This document shows positions 9,294 to 18,538 of a DNA stretch of 64,000 nucleotides, piece after piece. The stretch is taken from assembly GCF_017355785.1 (NCBI RefSeq), contig NZ_JAFEWE010000003.1, positions 534,643 to 598,642 on the forward strand, read 5' to 3'. Source of the DNA: Desertivirga arenae. GTDB lineage: Bacteria > Bacteroidota > Bacteroidia > Sphingobacteriales > Sphingobacteriaceae. The stretch's first letter is position 1. Each line of letters starts with the position of its first letter. Under the pieces are notes generated by a model, which made no database searches, was not told where the DNA came from, and worked only from the letters and a program-made list of their open reading frames with translations. Both the position numbers and the translations under genes were made by a program.

Positions 9294-10073
9294 ATGGCAA
9301 TAATTACTTTAACAACCGACCTCGGTTACAAAGATTTTTATCAGGCTGCCCTTAAAGGAAGTATCTTAAGCCTGATGCCGCAAGTGAATATTATTGACGT
9401 TACTCACAGCATTTCTGCATTTAACATCCTTCAAGCCGCTTTCGTTTTAAAAAACGCTTTTCCATATTTTCCAAAAGGAACTGTTCACCTAATTGGTATT
9501 GATTCGGTGTATAATGAAAACACGCGTTACCTTGCTGTGAAGTATAAAGATCATTATTTCGTAGGATCAGATAATGGCGTATTTTCCCTGATGTTTGAAG
9601 GCAATCAACCAGAGGAAATTGTAGAGCTTAACATCATGCAGGATTTGAAGTTCCTTCACTTTCCGCTAACTGATATTTTCACTAAAGCGTCCTGCCATAT
9701 TGCAGCTGGTGGAAAACTGACAGACATAGGTATTCCAGTTTCGGGACTTGAAGAAAAGATGACGCTTCATCCTGTTATTGAGAAAGATACTATTCGTGGA
9801 AGCGTTATCTATATTGACTCTTTTCAGAACGTTATTACGAATATTTCAAAAGAGCTTTTTAACCGGGTGCAACAGAACAGAGCCTTCACTCTATACTTCC
9901 GGAAGAACGAAACTATATCACAACTGAGCTGGCATTATAACGAAGTGCCTGAAGGGGAAAAGCTTTGTCTTTTTGGAATAAGTAATCACCTCGAAATTGC
10001 AATAAACAAGGGAAATGCAAGCGGTCTTCTTGGACTTCATTTGGGGGATATTGTGCGGGTTGAGTTCAGATAA
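9294..10073 (+). CDS. SAM hydroxide adenosyltransferase (DUF62 family)
   Basis: A 259-residue member of the chlorinase/fluorinase-related family. The start ITLTTDLGYKDFYQAALKG, VTHSISAFNILQAAF and FVGSDNGVFSLMF are diagnostic. Most members hydrolyse S-adenosylmethionine to adenosine and methionine, and halide-using members are rare specialised cases; nothing here suggests halogenation. The C-terminal half (DSFQNVITNIS) is the usual beta-barrel domain. The gene is divergent from phoH with about 100 A/T-rich bases between and is followed by a terminator-like hairpin. Confidence 0.92.
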   Translation: MAIITLTTDLGYKDFYQAALKGSILSLMPQVNIIDVTHSISAFNILQAAFVLKNAFPYFPKGTVHLIGIDSVYNENTRYLAVKYKDHYFVGSDNGVFSLMFEGNQPEEIVELNIMQDLKFLHFPLTDIFTKASCHIAAGGKLTDIGIPVSGLEEKMTLHPVIEKDTIRGSVIYIDSFQNVITNISKELFNRVQQNRAFTLYFRKNETISQLSWHYNEVPEGEKLCLFGISNHLEIAINKGNASGLLGLHLGDIVRVEFR

Positions 10074-10133
10074 TATTACTCTTTCCTGATTTTACCCCAC
10101 ATCTAATGCTGTAAATAAAACCTATTTTTGTGC

Positions 10134-10157
10134 GCGCTCGAAAAGCGCTTTTTTTTT
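10134..10157 (+). terminator. Intrinsic terminator after the SAM hydrolase gene
   Basis: A GCGCT/AGCGC stem with a five-base loop is followed directly by nine T residues. It sits just upstream of the ABC transporter start and separates the two transcription units. Confidence 0.7.
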
Positions 10158-10170
10158 ATCAGGAGACGAG

Positions 10171-11994
10171 ATGGCCCGTAACAGATTTAATAGTGGAACT
10201 ACACCAGAAGAAGAATTACCAAAGGCTAAATTAAATAAAGAGAGCATTAAGAGAGCAGAAGGATTACTTCAATACATGAAACCTTATCGCTGGAAATTCT
10301 TCATTGGCTTGTTTTGTTTGTTTGTATCCAGTATAACTTTTCTAGCTTTTCCTGCCATATTAGGGGCACTACTAGATGCAGCGCAAGGGAAGCATAAGTT
10401 GCCTTTTATTCAACCTAGTATAAATGCTTTGGGGTATGCAGCTTTTGGTATTCTGTTTATTCAGTCGATTGTTTCATTTATCAGAGTTCGCTTTTTTGTT
10501 GAGGTTGCGGAAAAAACAATCGCAGATATAAGAAAGGATACCTATTTCAAACTTATAACTCTTCCTATGGATTTTTTTGCCAATAGAAGAGTTGGGGAAT
10601 TGAATAGTCGCTTATCTGCAGATCTCTCTCAAATACAGGATACGTTAACCACCTCTCTCGCCGAAATTATTCGACAAACCGTAATGTTAATCGGGGGTAT
10701 TGCTATATTGATTTTTGTATCGCAACATCTAACGCTTTTTAGTTTGGCTATTTTGCCTCTTGTGGTAATATGTGCAGTATTATTTGGAAAAAAGATCAGA
10801 GCGGTATCGCGGGAAGCTCAAGATAAATTGGCCGAATCAAATACGATCGTTCAGGAAACGCTTCAAGGAATATCGAATGTAAAAGCCTTTGCTAATGAAG
10901 CCTATGAAACAAAAAGGTATGACAACAGCTTAAGGGACGTAGTTTCTATTGCATTGAGAGGTGCAACTTTGAGGGGTGGCTTCGCGTCCTTTATAGTGTT
11001 TTGCCTTTTTGGTACCGTGGTTGGAGTCGTATGGTACGGTGCTACTCTAGTTGCTAATAAGGAATTATCAGTTGGGCTTCTAGGGACCTATATCCTCTAT
11101 TCTGCTGTAGTTGGGGCAGCTATGGGTACTTTTCCTGACTTATTTGCTAACCTCCAGAAGGCGATAGGCTCAACTGAAAGAGTGATGGAAATCCTCCGGG
11201 AGCAAAATGAGCCTATTTCTATCGATCCAGAAGAAAACAAAACCAGGCAGGTTATCAAAGGCTGCCTTGAGTTCGACAATGTGTTCTTCTCCTACCCTTC
11301 CCGGAAGGAAATTACAGTTTTAAAGGGCTTGTCTTTTAAGGCTACCGCCGGAGAAAAGGTGGCTATTGTCGGACCCAGCGGCGCAGGTAAATCTACCATC
11401 GCCTCTCTTATCCTTCGTTTCTACAATCCTCAGGAAGGTGAAATACTGTTTGACGGCCTTACATCTGAAAGCTATGCATTAACCGACATACGTAACCAGG
11501 TTGCTATCGTTCCTCAGGACGTGCTTCTATTTGGAGGAACGATCCGTGAGAACATCGCTTACGGAAAGCTGAACGCGAGCGATGACGAGATTACAACGGC
11601 AGCAAAACAGGCAAATGCCCATAACTTTATCCATAGTCTTCCTGAAGGCTACGATACAGTTGTTGGAGAACGGGGAATTAAACTATCAGGAGGTCAGCGC
11701 CAGCGTATAGCTATTGCGAGAGCTCTACTAAAAGATCCGGCTATTTTGATCTTAGATGAAGCCACATCCTCCTTGGACTCGGAATCTGAAAGATTAGTAC
11801 AGGAAGCCCTGGAAGTACTGATGAAGAACAGAACTTCTATTATTATTGCTCACCGCCTTTCAACCATCCGTGAGGCCGATAAAATTGTGGTACTTGAAAA
11901 AGGTGTAGTTGCTGAAAGCGGTACACATGAAGAGCTGATCCAGAACGAAGAAGGTTTATATCGCTATTTAAGTCAGCTTCAGTTTGAAGCATAG
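10171..11994 (+). CDS. ABC exporter, fused membrane and ATPase domains
   Basis: A 607-residue half-transporter of the MsbA/LmrA/MDR type that should work as a homodimer in the inner membrane. Residues about 45-330 hold six hydrophobic segments (ABC_membrane). The nucleotide-binding domain follows, with Walker A GPSGAGKST near 401, the signature LSGGQRQR near 505, and Walker B/D-loop LILDEATSSLDSES. An unusually good Shine-Dalgarno sequence (AGGAGA, 10161-10166) precedes the ATG. The cargo cannot be told from sequence; lipid or drug export would be usual. No partner gene is adjacent. Confidence 0.93.
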   Translation: MARNRFNSGTTPEEELPKAKLNKESIKRAEGLLQYMKPYRWKFFIGLFCLFVSSITFLAFPAILGALLDAAQGKHKLPFIQPSINALGYAAFGILFIQSIVSFIRVRFFVEVAEKTIADIRKDTYFKLITLPMDFFANRRVGELNSRLSADLSQIQDTLTTSLAEIIRQTVMLIGGIAILIFVSQHLTLFSLAILPLVVICAVLFGKKIRAVSREAQDKLAESNTIVQETLQGISNVKAFANEAYETKRYDNSLRDVVSIALRGATLRGGFASFIVFCLFGTVVGVVWYGATLVANKELSVGLLGTYILYSAVVGAAMGTFPDLFANLQKAIGSTERVMEILREQNEPISIDPEENKTRQVIKGCLEFDNVFFSYPSRKEITVLKGLSFKATAGEKVAIVGPSGAGKSTIASLILRFYNPQEGEILFDGLTSESYALTDIRNQVAIVPQDVLLFGGTIRENIAYGKLNASDDEITTAAKQANAHNFIHSLPEGYDTVVGERGIKLSGGQRQRIAIARALLKDPAILILDEATSSLDSESERLVQEALEVLMKNRTSIIIAHRLSTIREADKIVVLEKGVVAESGTHEELIQNEEGLYRYLSQLQFEA

Positions 11995-12098
11995 GCTGAT
12001 TTACGAATTACGGTCTTAGATTTACGATTAACAGAACAAAGCATTCCTAATTGAGTGTTATTTGAGAGACGTAAGATCATTACCTTAAAAAGCATTTA

Positions 12099-13487
12099 AT
12101 GAAGTTAACTATTTGGGGTGCAGCACAACAGGTAACTGGAAGCATGCACCTTCTTGAAATAAATAATTATAAGATACTTGTCGATTGTGGCCTGGACTAT
12201 GAGAAAGGCACATGGCTGGAAGAAAATGAGCTTTTCCCTTTTAACCCTGCGACGATTGATGTTGTGATCCTCACCCATGCTCATGTTGATCATTCAGGAA
12301 ATATCCCCACCCTCATCAGGCAGGGATTTGAAGGACAGATCCTGAGCACTCCTCCCACTGCAGACCTAGCTGAAATCCTATTGATGGACTCAGTGAATCT
12401 TTTTTTGGGAAAGGAACAAAGACATGCCAGGAAAAAGAAAAAACGATCTTCAGGGCCTAAAGCGCTTTATCTGCAAAAGCATGTAATGGATACGATGGAG
12501 CGATTTGTTACCATTGGTTTCCATAAACCTTTCCGTCTTAATGGAGACATTTCCCTTGAATTTATTCCTGCGGGGCATTTATTAGGTGCAGCAGTAGCTG
12601 TTTTGACGGTTAATGACCACGGATTCGAAAAGACCATTGCCTTCACAGGTGATATTGGCAGGAAAAATTATCCTGTACTTGTAGAGCCTCAACCACTACC
12701 TGCAGTTGATTACCTGGTTTGCGAATCGACTTATGGGGGAAGGTTTCACACGAAGGGGAAGAGCGTTGAGGAGGTGCTGACTGAAGTGATCGAAGAAACA
12801 TGTATCAAGACGCCTGGCCGACTTATCATCCCTGCTTTTAGTATTGGAAGAACGCAGTCCCTTGTATTTTCGCTAAACAAGATATTCTCGTCGGGCAAAC
12901 TTCCACCAGTGAAAACGTTTGTGGACAGTCCGCTTGCAAACTTTGCTACTGATGTTTATCGTAAACATCATCAATATGTAAGCGAGGACGCCAAGGAATT
13001 TTATAAGCACAAAGGTGATGAATTCGAGTTTGATAACCTGTTCTATGTTCAGAATCTGAAAGAAAGCAGGGAAATCTCCAATTACTATGAACCTTGCGTC
13101 ATTGTTTCCTCTGCGGGGATGCTGGAAGGCGGAAGGATACAAGATCATTTGTTCCATAATATCCAAAACTACTACTGTACTATTCTTTTCATTGGCTATA
13201 GTGCAAAGGGAACCCTTGGTAACCGCTTGCTAAGAGGTGATCCTATTGTTACGATCAGGGATAGGGAACTTTCAGTGTATGCCACAATAAAACAGACGGA
13301 CGTTCTGAGTGGACATGGAGATCACGACGATCTTTTGAATATCATCAAGAGTCAGCCAAAGGATAAATTAAAGAAGGTATTCCTCGTGCATGGAGAACCT
13401 CAAAGTATGGAAGCCCTAAAAAAGGATCTTACAGATGAAAGTTACAATGTAGTGATCCCTGAAAAAGGTGAAGTTTGGGAAATCTAA
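12099..13487 (+). CDS. Beta-CASP metallo-beta-lactamase RNA exonuclease-like protein
   Basis: A 462-residue MBL-fold protein with the metal motif HAHVDH at residues 60-65 and a metal-ligand Asp in FTGDIG. A beta-CASP insertion follows (about 190-370), including IPAFSIGRTQ and SSAGMLEGG. GHGDHDDL and the final LVHGEPQ complete the CPSF73/YSH1-like nuclease pattern. Related proteins process RNA; the substrate is not known for this Bacteroidetes branch. It starts about 100 bases after the ABC exporter and ends in a strong terminator hairpin. Confidence 0.9.
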   Translation: MKLTIWGAAQQVTGSMHLLEINNYKILVDCGLDYEKGTWLEENELFPFNPATIDVVILTHAHVDHSGNIPTLIRQGFEGQILSTPPTADLAEILLMDSVNLFLGKEQRHARKKKKRSSGPKALYLQKHVMDTMERFVTIGFHKPFRLNGDISLEFIPAGHLLGAAVAVLTVNDHGFEKTIAFTGDIGRKNYPVLVEPQPLPAVDYLVCESTYGGRFHTKGKSVEEVLTEVIEETCIKTPGRLIIPAFSIGRTQSLVFSLNKIFSSGKLPPVKTFVDSPLANFATDVYRKHHQYVSEDAKEFYKHKGDEFEFDNLFYVQNLKESREISNYYEPCVIVSSAGMLEGGRIQDHLFHNIQNYYCTILFIGYSAKGTLGNRLLRGDPIVTIRDRELSVYATIKQTDVLSGHGDHDDLLNIIKSQPKDKLKKVFLVHGEPQSMEALKKDLTDESYNVVIPEKGEVWEI

Positions 13488-13492
13488 TAAAG

Positions 13493-13523
13493 AAAATGGC
13501 AGGCTTTTAAAGCCTGCCATTTT
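13493..13523. terminator. Bidirectional terminator hairpin
   Basis: The perfect 13-bp arms 13493-13505 and 13511-13523 are flanked by A and T runs on the two sides. They lie between convergent genes (beta-CASP nuclease on + and SDR on -). Confidence 0.88.
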
Positions 13524-13543
13524 AAATTAATTTCTAATTCAAT

Positions 13544-14413
13544 TTATCCATTCACAATCTCACCTCCATTAGGATGCAGAACCTGGCCTGTCATATAACT
13601 GGAATCATTGGAGGCAAGGAATACATAACATGGAGCTACTTCCTCCGGTTGTCCCGGTCTTTTTAAAGGCACCTCACTTCCAAACTGAGCAACTTTATCT
13701 TCCGGGAATGTTGACGGAATTAAAGGTGTCCAGATTGGTCCAGGAGCAACACCATTTACCCGGATGTATTTGTCAGCAAGCGACTGAGCCAGGGAGCGGG
13801 TAAAGCCCACAATTGCACCTTTAGTAGAAGCGTAGTCTATAAGGTTAGCACTTCCGCGGTAGGCGGTAACGGAAGTAGTATTGATAATAGCCCCTCCTTT
13901 TGGTAAATATTTCAAAGCCGCTTTTGCCATGTAGAAATAGGCAAAAATATTGGTACGGAAAGTTTTCTCAAGTTGTTCCGCGCTGATCTGTTCCAAACTA
14001 TCCTGGGGATACTGTACAGCAGCGTTATTTACCAGGATATCCAATCTGCCGAATTCAGCTACAGTTTCTTCCACTATTTTTATACAATGTTGTTCGTCAC
14101 CAACGTCTCCTGGTATAAGAAGGCATTTTTGGCCTTCCTGTTCAACCTGCCATTTTGTTTCTTTAGCATCTTCATGTTCATCCAGATAAACGATAGTAAC
14201 ATCTGCGCCCTGACGTGCAAAAGCTACAGCTACAGCCCTTCCAATTCCACTGTCGCCACCCGTTATGATCGCAACTTTATCTGCAAGCTTTGAAAAAACA
14301 TCTGATTGTTCTCCTTCATAAGCCGGTCGCGGTGTCATTTCAGATTCCAGCCCGGGCTGTTTCTCCTGATGTTGAGGAGGATTTACGTTTTGGGGTTCAT
14401 TTGATTTTTGCAT
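13544..14413 (-). CDS. SDR-family oxidoreductase (YhdF/YhxC-like)
   Basis: A 289-residue classical short-chain dehydrogenase. The Rossmann motif is TGGDSGIG, NNAA follows in the core, and the catalytic YASTK is present. The Gln/Pro-rich N-terminal extension of about 40 residues, with ESEMTPRPAYEG ahead of the Rossmann fold, is typical of the general-stress-protein 39 (YdaD/YhdF) subgroup. The ATG at 14413 is preferred over the upstream one at 14440 because the homologous region begins there. The substrate is unknown. Confidence 0.9.
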   Translation of the reverse strand: MQKSNEPQNVNPPQHQEKQPGLESEMTPRPAYEGEQSDVFSKLADKVAIITGGDSGIGRAVAVAFARQGADVTIVYLDEHEDAKETKWQVEQEGQKCLLIPGDVGDEQHCIKIVEETVAEFGRLDILVNNAAVQYPQDSLEQISAEQLEKTFRTNIFAYFYMAKAALKYLPKGGAIINTTSVTAYRGSANLIDYASTKGAIVGFTRSLAQSLADKYIRVNGVAPGPIWTPLIPSTFPEDKVAQFGSEVPLKRPGQPEEVAPCYVFLASNDSSYMTGQVLHPNGGEIVNG

Positions 14414-14607
14414 AGATAGATCGTTTTGCCTTGGTAACAAAGTAAATCCTGCTGAGTTTGTACAGTCTTAAAAAGGAGTAATTAGCCTGCAAATGAATGG
14501 AAGGATGTTTCTTTACCAAGTAATAGGTTACAAGGATAGCTGGAGGACTAAAAGGATTTTCTTCCCCCCAGAGGAGGTTTAGCTAAGACCCAAATCCAGC
14601 GACATAA

Positions 14608-15483
14608 CTACTTTAACCGCAGCTTTTCAAAATCAAGGCTATCTCCTTTAAATACGTTCATGTCCACATCATGGTTAACTCCATTGATAGTTGCTCGGTC
14701 TGAGTGTTGCCAGAACTTCCAGTTCGCATCCTTACCCAGGCGCATCTTGCTCTGATAGTAGTTTGCTATCCAGAAAACGTAGCCTTCGAAGTCTTTTTTC
14801 AGATAGTCCTGGTAAAAAGATAAATTCGTATAGATGATGGGTTTTGTATCGGTTTTAGCTTCCACATATTTGATAAAAGCCTTTAACTCTTTCCGCATCT
14901 TTTCGGAGGACTGTCCGTCTAATGTTTCTACGTCCACTACCAATGGAAGGTCCCCCCTTTCCGGTCTGGCATTCTGCAGAAAAAACCTGGCCTGCCACTT
15001 ACCGTCTTTGAAAGGACGGAAGAAGTGATAAGCACCAACCACAATTCCTGACTTCGGCGCTTCTCTCCAGTTTCGCTGAAAGTATGGATCCACGGTCAAC
15101 AACCCTTCAGTAGCTTTTATAAAAGCAAATCTAATTTTAACTCCATCCTCCTCCATTGCCCTGACCTTCTCCCAGTCAATTTTTCCCTGGTAGTACGAAA
15201 CATCTATTCCATGAATAGTATAGTTCTCAGGAATTGGAATACCAAAATCGTCATAGGAATGGTACCCTTTTTTTACCCCTATATCTTTGAACCATCTGAA
15301 AGTAGACGTGAAAATGCCTAGAACATAACCGTAATAGAATGGAGATAGCAGGATCAAAAGTAAAGCTGCCACCGGAATCTTCCAGTTAAAGCCTGGCTTC
15401 TCTCCTTTCTTAGCTCTGCTCTTAACAGTTCTTTTCACTGGCTTCTTTGCGCCTGTTGTCTTTGCTGGTCTCTGTACGGCCAT
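14608..15483 (-). CDS. GH25-family lysozyme (muramidase) with N-terminal anchor
   Basis: A 291-residue protein from the ATG at 15483. The N-terminus is strongly basic (PAKTTGAKKPVKRTVKSR) and is followed by one transmembrane segment (about 37-58, rich in L, I, Y and F). Residues about 90-285 form a glycoside hydrolase 25 domain. GIDVSYYQGKIDW starts the barrel, the catalytic Asp-x-Glu pair lies in VVDVETLDG, and FWQHSD near the end is characteristic. It should hydrolyse peptidoglycan on the periplasmic side, tethered to the inner membrane. The neighbours suggest no pathway. Confidence 0.9.
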   Translation of the reverse strand: MAVQRPAKTTGAKKPVKRTVKSRAKKGEKPGFNWKIPVAALLLILLSPFYYGYVLGIFTSTFRWFKDIGVKKGYHSYDDFGIPIPENYTIHGIDVSYYQGKIDWEKVRAMEEDGVKIRFAFIKATEGLLTVDPYFQRNWREAPKSGIVVGAYHFFRPFKDGKWQARFFLQNARPERGDLPLVVDVETLDGQSSEKMRKELKAFIKYVEAKTDTKPIIYTNLSFYQDYLKKDFEGYVFWIANYYQSKMRLGKDANWKFWQHSDRATINGVNHDVDMNVFKGDSLDFEKLRLK

Positions 15484-15577
15484 AATAGGGCTGTAAAAGT
15501 ACAAATATGATTGAATGCTTAACGAGCAAAGGACTTAAAACGGTGCAGATGTTGAAAGATTTAGGGGTATCTTCTTT

Positions 15578-15853
15578 TTATTTATCGTCAAATAGCAGCA
15601 ACACACGTTCGTCATGGTCGCGCCATTCCCCGCTTTCGTCTTTTCTCCATGCTTTGATGAGAATCGCAGGATCAGGAAGAAGCTTCTGATTCGAAATATC
15701 CTCGGCAATTTCCCAGGTTAATGACTCTAATGCCTCTTTAGCTTCGCTGAAATACAGGTACTCCCGTTCACCTAGTATTGGTCCGTAAACTAATTGATCA
15801 CCCCTTTTCTCCTCTTGTTGAATACTTATCTTCCCTTGATTCTTTTGTTCCAT
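15578..15853 (-). CDS. Conserved small hypothetical protein
   Basis: A 91-residue soluble acidic protein from the ATG at 15853; an upstream in-frame ATG at 15886 would add eleven hydrophobic residues that look non-native. I do not recognise a named family. It has no signal peptide, membrane segment or cysteine cluster. The centre (EREYLYFSEAKEALESLTWE) is helical and the end (DHDERVLLLFDDK) strand-like. It is separated from its neighbours and the function is unknown. Confidence 0.65.
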   Translation of the reverse strand: MEQKNQGKISIQQEEKRGDQLVYGPILGEREYLYFSEAKEALESLTWEIAEDISNQKLLPDPAILIKAWRKDESGEWRDHDERVLLLFDDK

Positions 15854-16003
15854 AGTTATACTTTTTCGAATGAGGAACAAACACATTCTAAAGAATGTTT
15901 CTAATTATGAATACTGTGGATAGAGTCGAAAAAAGTCCGGGCAATTCAGAGAGTAATTAAACGATTTACATTTAGTGCTTTCTATCGGACTATCTGTGCT
16001 TTA

Positions 16004-16033
16004 TCCGGGGAGTATCTGGGGAGTATCCCCGGA
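16004..16033. repeat. Short inverted repeat with GGGGAGTAT direct repeats
   Basis: TCCGGGG at 16004-16010 pairs with CCCCGGA at 16027-16033 across a 16-base loop, and GGAGTAT occurs three times within 16007-16037. It lies just 3' of the GlxA-type regulator (stop 16052). It lacks a T tract, so a terminator role is uncertain. Confidence 0.4.
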
Positions 16034-16051
16034 GTATTTGAGAAGCTATTG

Positions 16052-17041
16052 CTAACCAGCCAGCCCTATCTGCGCCCTGTTATATTTATTTCTATATTCG
16101 ATCGGCGACAAGCCCGTAGTCCTTTTAAATGTTGTTCTGAACGCCTTTGTATCGGTATAACCCACTTGATACATTACTTCGTTAATGTTGATCCTGGAAC
16201 TCTCCAGGCTCTTTTTCGCAGCCTCGATCTTAACACATTGCATATACTCCACGATAGTATTGGTGGTTGCCTTCTTAAATCTTCTTTCAAGACTTCTTCG
16301 ATTGAGGGCTAACATATCAGCGATCTGGTCAACAGTGATCCTTTCCTGATAATTCTTCTCAATATACTCCTGCGCTTTGCGAACCAGATCATCCCCATGC
16401 TCCTTTTGTCCCTTGAAAATAATGAAAGGAGACTGGCTATGCCGGTCCATTTCGATCTCAAAAACTTTTGAGCACATTATAGCCATATCCCTGCCAGCGT
16501 ACTTTTCGATCAGGTATAAAACCAAGTTCATTGATGAGAATGCTCCCCCGCTCGAATACAAACCAAACTCGTCTGTTATAATCTTATCAGGTACCATCTT
16601 TACTTCGGGAAACATAGATTTAAATTCAGCAGCTGAAAGCCAGTGTGTAGAGCATTCTTTTCCATTGAGGAGTCCCGTGGAGGCGAGAATAAAAGCTCCG
16701 ATACAAAGACTTGCCACTTCTGCCCCTTGCTTGTACTGGCTGATGATCCATGGCACATAGTCCCGGTTTAGCTCCAGAATATGTTTTATAGGACCATGGA
16801 CTGCCGGAATAATTATCAGGTCAGTCTTTATCAGGTCTTTTATCGTCAGTTGCGGAATAACTGTAAACAGCCCGTTCGTTAGGCGTGTTTCCTTAGAAAG
16901 CCCTACCATCTGCACCTTGAATAAAGGTGCTTTTCCGGCACTGGCAAGAAAACCATTAACCATGTTAAACATTTTGTAAGTGGCCTCCAGGTTGCTTAAG
17001 CTGGTTTCTCCTTCTAAAGCAAGGATCGATATGTGCTTCAT
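16052..17041 (-). CDS. GlxA-family AraC transcriptional regulator with DJ-1/PfpI domain
   Basis: A 329-residue regulator. Residues about 3-190 form a DJ-1/PfpI (glutamine amidotransferase-like) sensor domain, with the nucleophile-elbow motif ASLCIGAFILAS. Residues about 220-320 form an AraC DNA-binding domain, including ITVDQIADMLALNRRSLERRFK and VMYQVGYTDTKAFRTTFKRTTGLSP. It is divergent from the small-enzyme cluster beginning at 17155, with 113 bases between, so it may regulate that cluster; this is inferred from position only. The effector is unknown. Confidence 0.92.
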   Translation of the reverse strand: MKHISILALEGETSLSNLEATYKMFNMVNGFLASAGKAPLFKVQMVGLSKETRLTNGLFTVIPQLTIKDLIKTDLIIIPAVHGPIKHILELNRDYVPWIISQYKQGAEVASLCIGAFILASTGLLNGKECSTHWLSAAEFKSMFPEVKMVPDKIITDEFGLYSSGGAFSSMNLVLYLIEKYAGRDMAIMCSKVFEIEMDRHSQSPFIIFKGQKEHGDDLVRKAQEYIEKNYQERITVDQIADMLALNRRSLERRFKKATTNTIVEYMQCVKIEAAKKSLESSRININEVMYQVGYTDTKAFRTTFKRTTGLSPIEYRNKYNRAQIGLAG

Positions 17042-17154
17042 AATTCAAATTTAACATCTTCCATTGTCGCAATCAACCCCTTAAATAGACGTAGATACAC
17101 CTCACTTAAGGCAACCACCCCGGCTAACTTTACATCAATAAATGCTGGAACCAG

Positions 17155-17370
17155 ATGCAGACGGTTGAAGTTTTTAAAACGGATGTACAGAAAGATTGTG
17201 AGGCTAAAGCATTAATTGAAATTCTTGTAAAGATTTCGCCTGGCTGCCTCATTAACTTTGATCTCGATGATTGTGATAAAATTCTTCGTATTCAGGGTGA
17301 AAAAATAGTGATCAGGGATATTGAGACGATCGTATCGCAACGTGGGTATGTTTGTGAATGCCTTGAATAG
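17155..17370 (+). CDS. HMA-fold-like small protein without CxxC
   Basis: A 71-residue protein whose pattern (MQTVEVFKTDVQ, then CLINFDLDDCDKILRI, then a final strand) resembles the beta-alpha-beta-beta-alpha-beta ferredoxin fold of heavy-metal-associated domains. The metal-binding CxxC of true HMA proteins is missing. It has cysteines at DC and at the C-terminal CEC, and whether these bind metal is unknown. A TAACTTTA element at 17125-17132 could be its -7 box. It begins a six-gene plus-strand run opposite the GlxA-type regulator. Confidence 0.65.
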   Translation: MQTVEVFKTDVQKDCEAKALIEILVKISPGCLINFDLDDCDKILRIQGEKIVIRDIETIVSQRGYVCECLE

Positions 17371-17386
17371 CAAAAAAGGAATAAAC

Positions 17387-17944
17387 ATGAAAAAGATTAT
17401 TTTATCGGTAATGGTTTCTCTTGACGGCTATATTGAAGGACATAATAAGGACATAGACTGGCACGTGTGGGACAAGAATATGGACGATTACATGAGCGAT
17501 TTCTTCAAAGGTATAGATCGTATAATTTTAGGAAGAGTTGCCTACCAGTTAATGGCAAATTATTGGCCCAGTTCTTCTGCTGAATCAGAAAATCCTTTAA
17601 TCGCCCATAAAATGAATAAGCTGCATAAGCTGGTTTATTCCAGGTCGCTTAAATCCTCTGATTGGCGAAACACTGAAATTATTAGTGAGCTGACGGAAAA
17701 AGACGTCCTTGAAATCAAAAGTCAGGGAGAAAATGATATAGTAATTTTTGGTGGGGCTGAAATAATTCAGCAATTTATCGATCTTGACCTCATTGATGAG
17801 TACCGGCTTATTATCAATCCGGTTATCCTTGGAAGCGGAAAACGTCTTTTTAAAGAGGGAGCTGAAAAACAAAAGAATTTTAAACTACTTCAAACTATCC
17901 ATAATAAATCAGGGAATGTAATTCTTTGCTATTCCCGGAATTAG
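17387..17944 (+). CDS. Dihydrofolate reductase-family protein (RibD C-terminal-like)
   Basis: A 185-residue protein starting at the ATG at 17387 (MKKIILSVMVSLDGYIEG). The SLDGYIEG start, GRVAYQLMANYW, VIFGGAEIIQQFI and NPVILGSGKRLF motifs are those of the RibD_C/YyaP group of NAD(P)H-binding reductases. Such stand-alone proteins are rarely tied to a known substrate, and true DHFR activity should not be assumed. It lies 16 bases after the small HMA-like gene. Confidence 0.9.
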   Translation: MKKIILSVMVSLDGYIEGHNKDIDWHVWDKNMDDYMSDFFKGIDRIILGRVAYQLMANYWPSSSAESENPLIAHKMNKLHKLVYSRSLKSSDWRNTEIISELTEKDVLEIKSQGENDIVIFGGAEIIQQFIDLDLIDEYRLIINPVILGSGKRLFKEGAEKQKNFKLLQTIHNKSGNVILCYSRN

Positions 17945-17975
17945 AACACCAAAAGATTACCTCAATATAAAAACC

Positions 17976-18512
17976 ATGAAAGTCATGAAAATCGTGTTAT
18001 TTACCCTTGCTGTTATTATCGCCCTTCCTTTGATTGCTGCCATATTCATTAAAAAGGACTACAGCATTAAAAGGGAAATAATCATTAACAAACCAACGGG
18101 CGAAGTTTTTAATTACGTAAAGCTGCTCAAGAATCAGGAGTATTATAGCAAGTGGGTGATGTTAGACCCCAATTTGAAAAAGCAATATAAAGGCACTGAT
18201 GGAGAAGTTGGATTTGTGTATTCGTGGGAGGGAAATGATAAGGCAGGCAAAGGGGAGCAGGAAATCAAAAACATAGAAGAGGGTAAAGAAGTGAATATAG
18301 AAATCAGGTTTGAAAAGCCGTTCAAAGGAATAGCTTATGCCCCTATAACTACAGAGGCTGTGAATGACAAACAGACTAGGGTAACCTGGGGAATGAGTGG
18401 AAAAAGCAACTACCCGATGAACTTCGTGAACCTTTTTAACGATAAAATGCTGGGTGGTGACATCGAGCAGAGCCTTGCTTTACTTAAAAAGAACCTGGAG
18501 CAGAGAAATTAA
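17976..18512 (+). CDS. Membrane-anchored SRPBCC (START-like) protein
   Basis: A 178-residue protein with one N-terminal membrane segment (about 5-25), followed by a START/Bet v 1-like ligand-binding domain (about 30-175, starting YSIKREIIINKPTGEVFNYV). The polyketide cyclase/dehydrase label often given to such proteins is only a fold name. It lies in the middle of the small-enzyme cluster, 31 bases after the DHFR-like gene. The ligand is unknown. Confidence 0.82.
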   Translation: MKVMKIVLFTLAVIIALPLIAAIFIKKDYSIKREIIINKPTGEVFNYVKLLKNQEYYSKWVMLDPNLKKQYKGTDGEVGFVYSWEGNDKAGKGEQEIKNIEEGKEVNIEIRFEKPFKGIAYAPITTEAVNDKQTRVTWGMSGKSNYPMNFVNLFNDKMLGGDIEQSLALLKKNLEQRN

Positions 18513-18538
18513 TTATTCATAAACTTAAGAATACACTT

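Noticed and set aside
16377..16760. 127-codon frame on the plus strand
   Set aside because: Antisense to the GlxA-type regulator, which is well supported.
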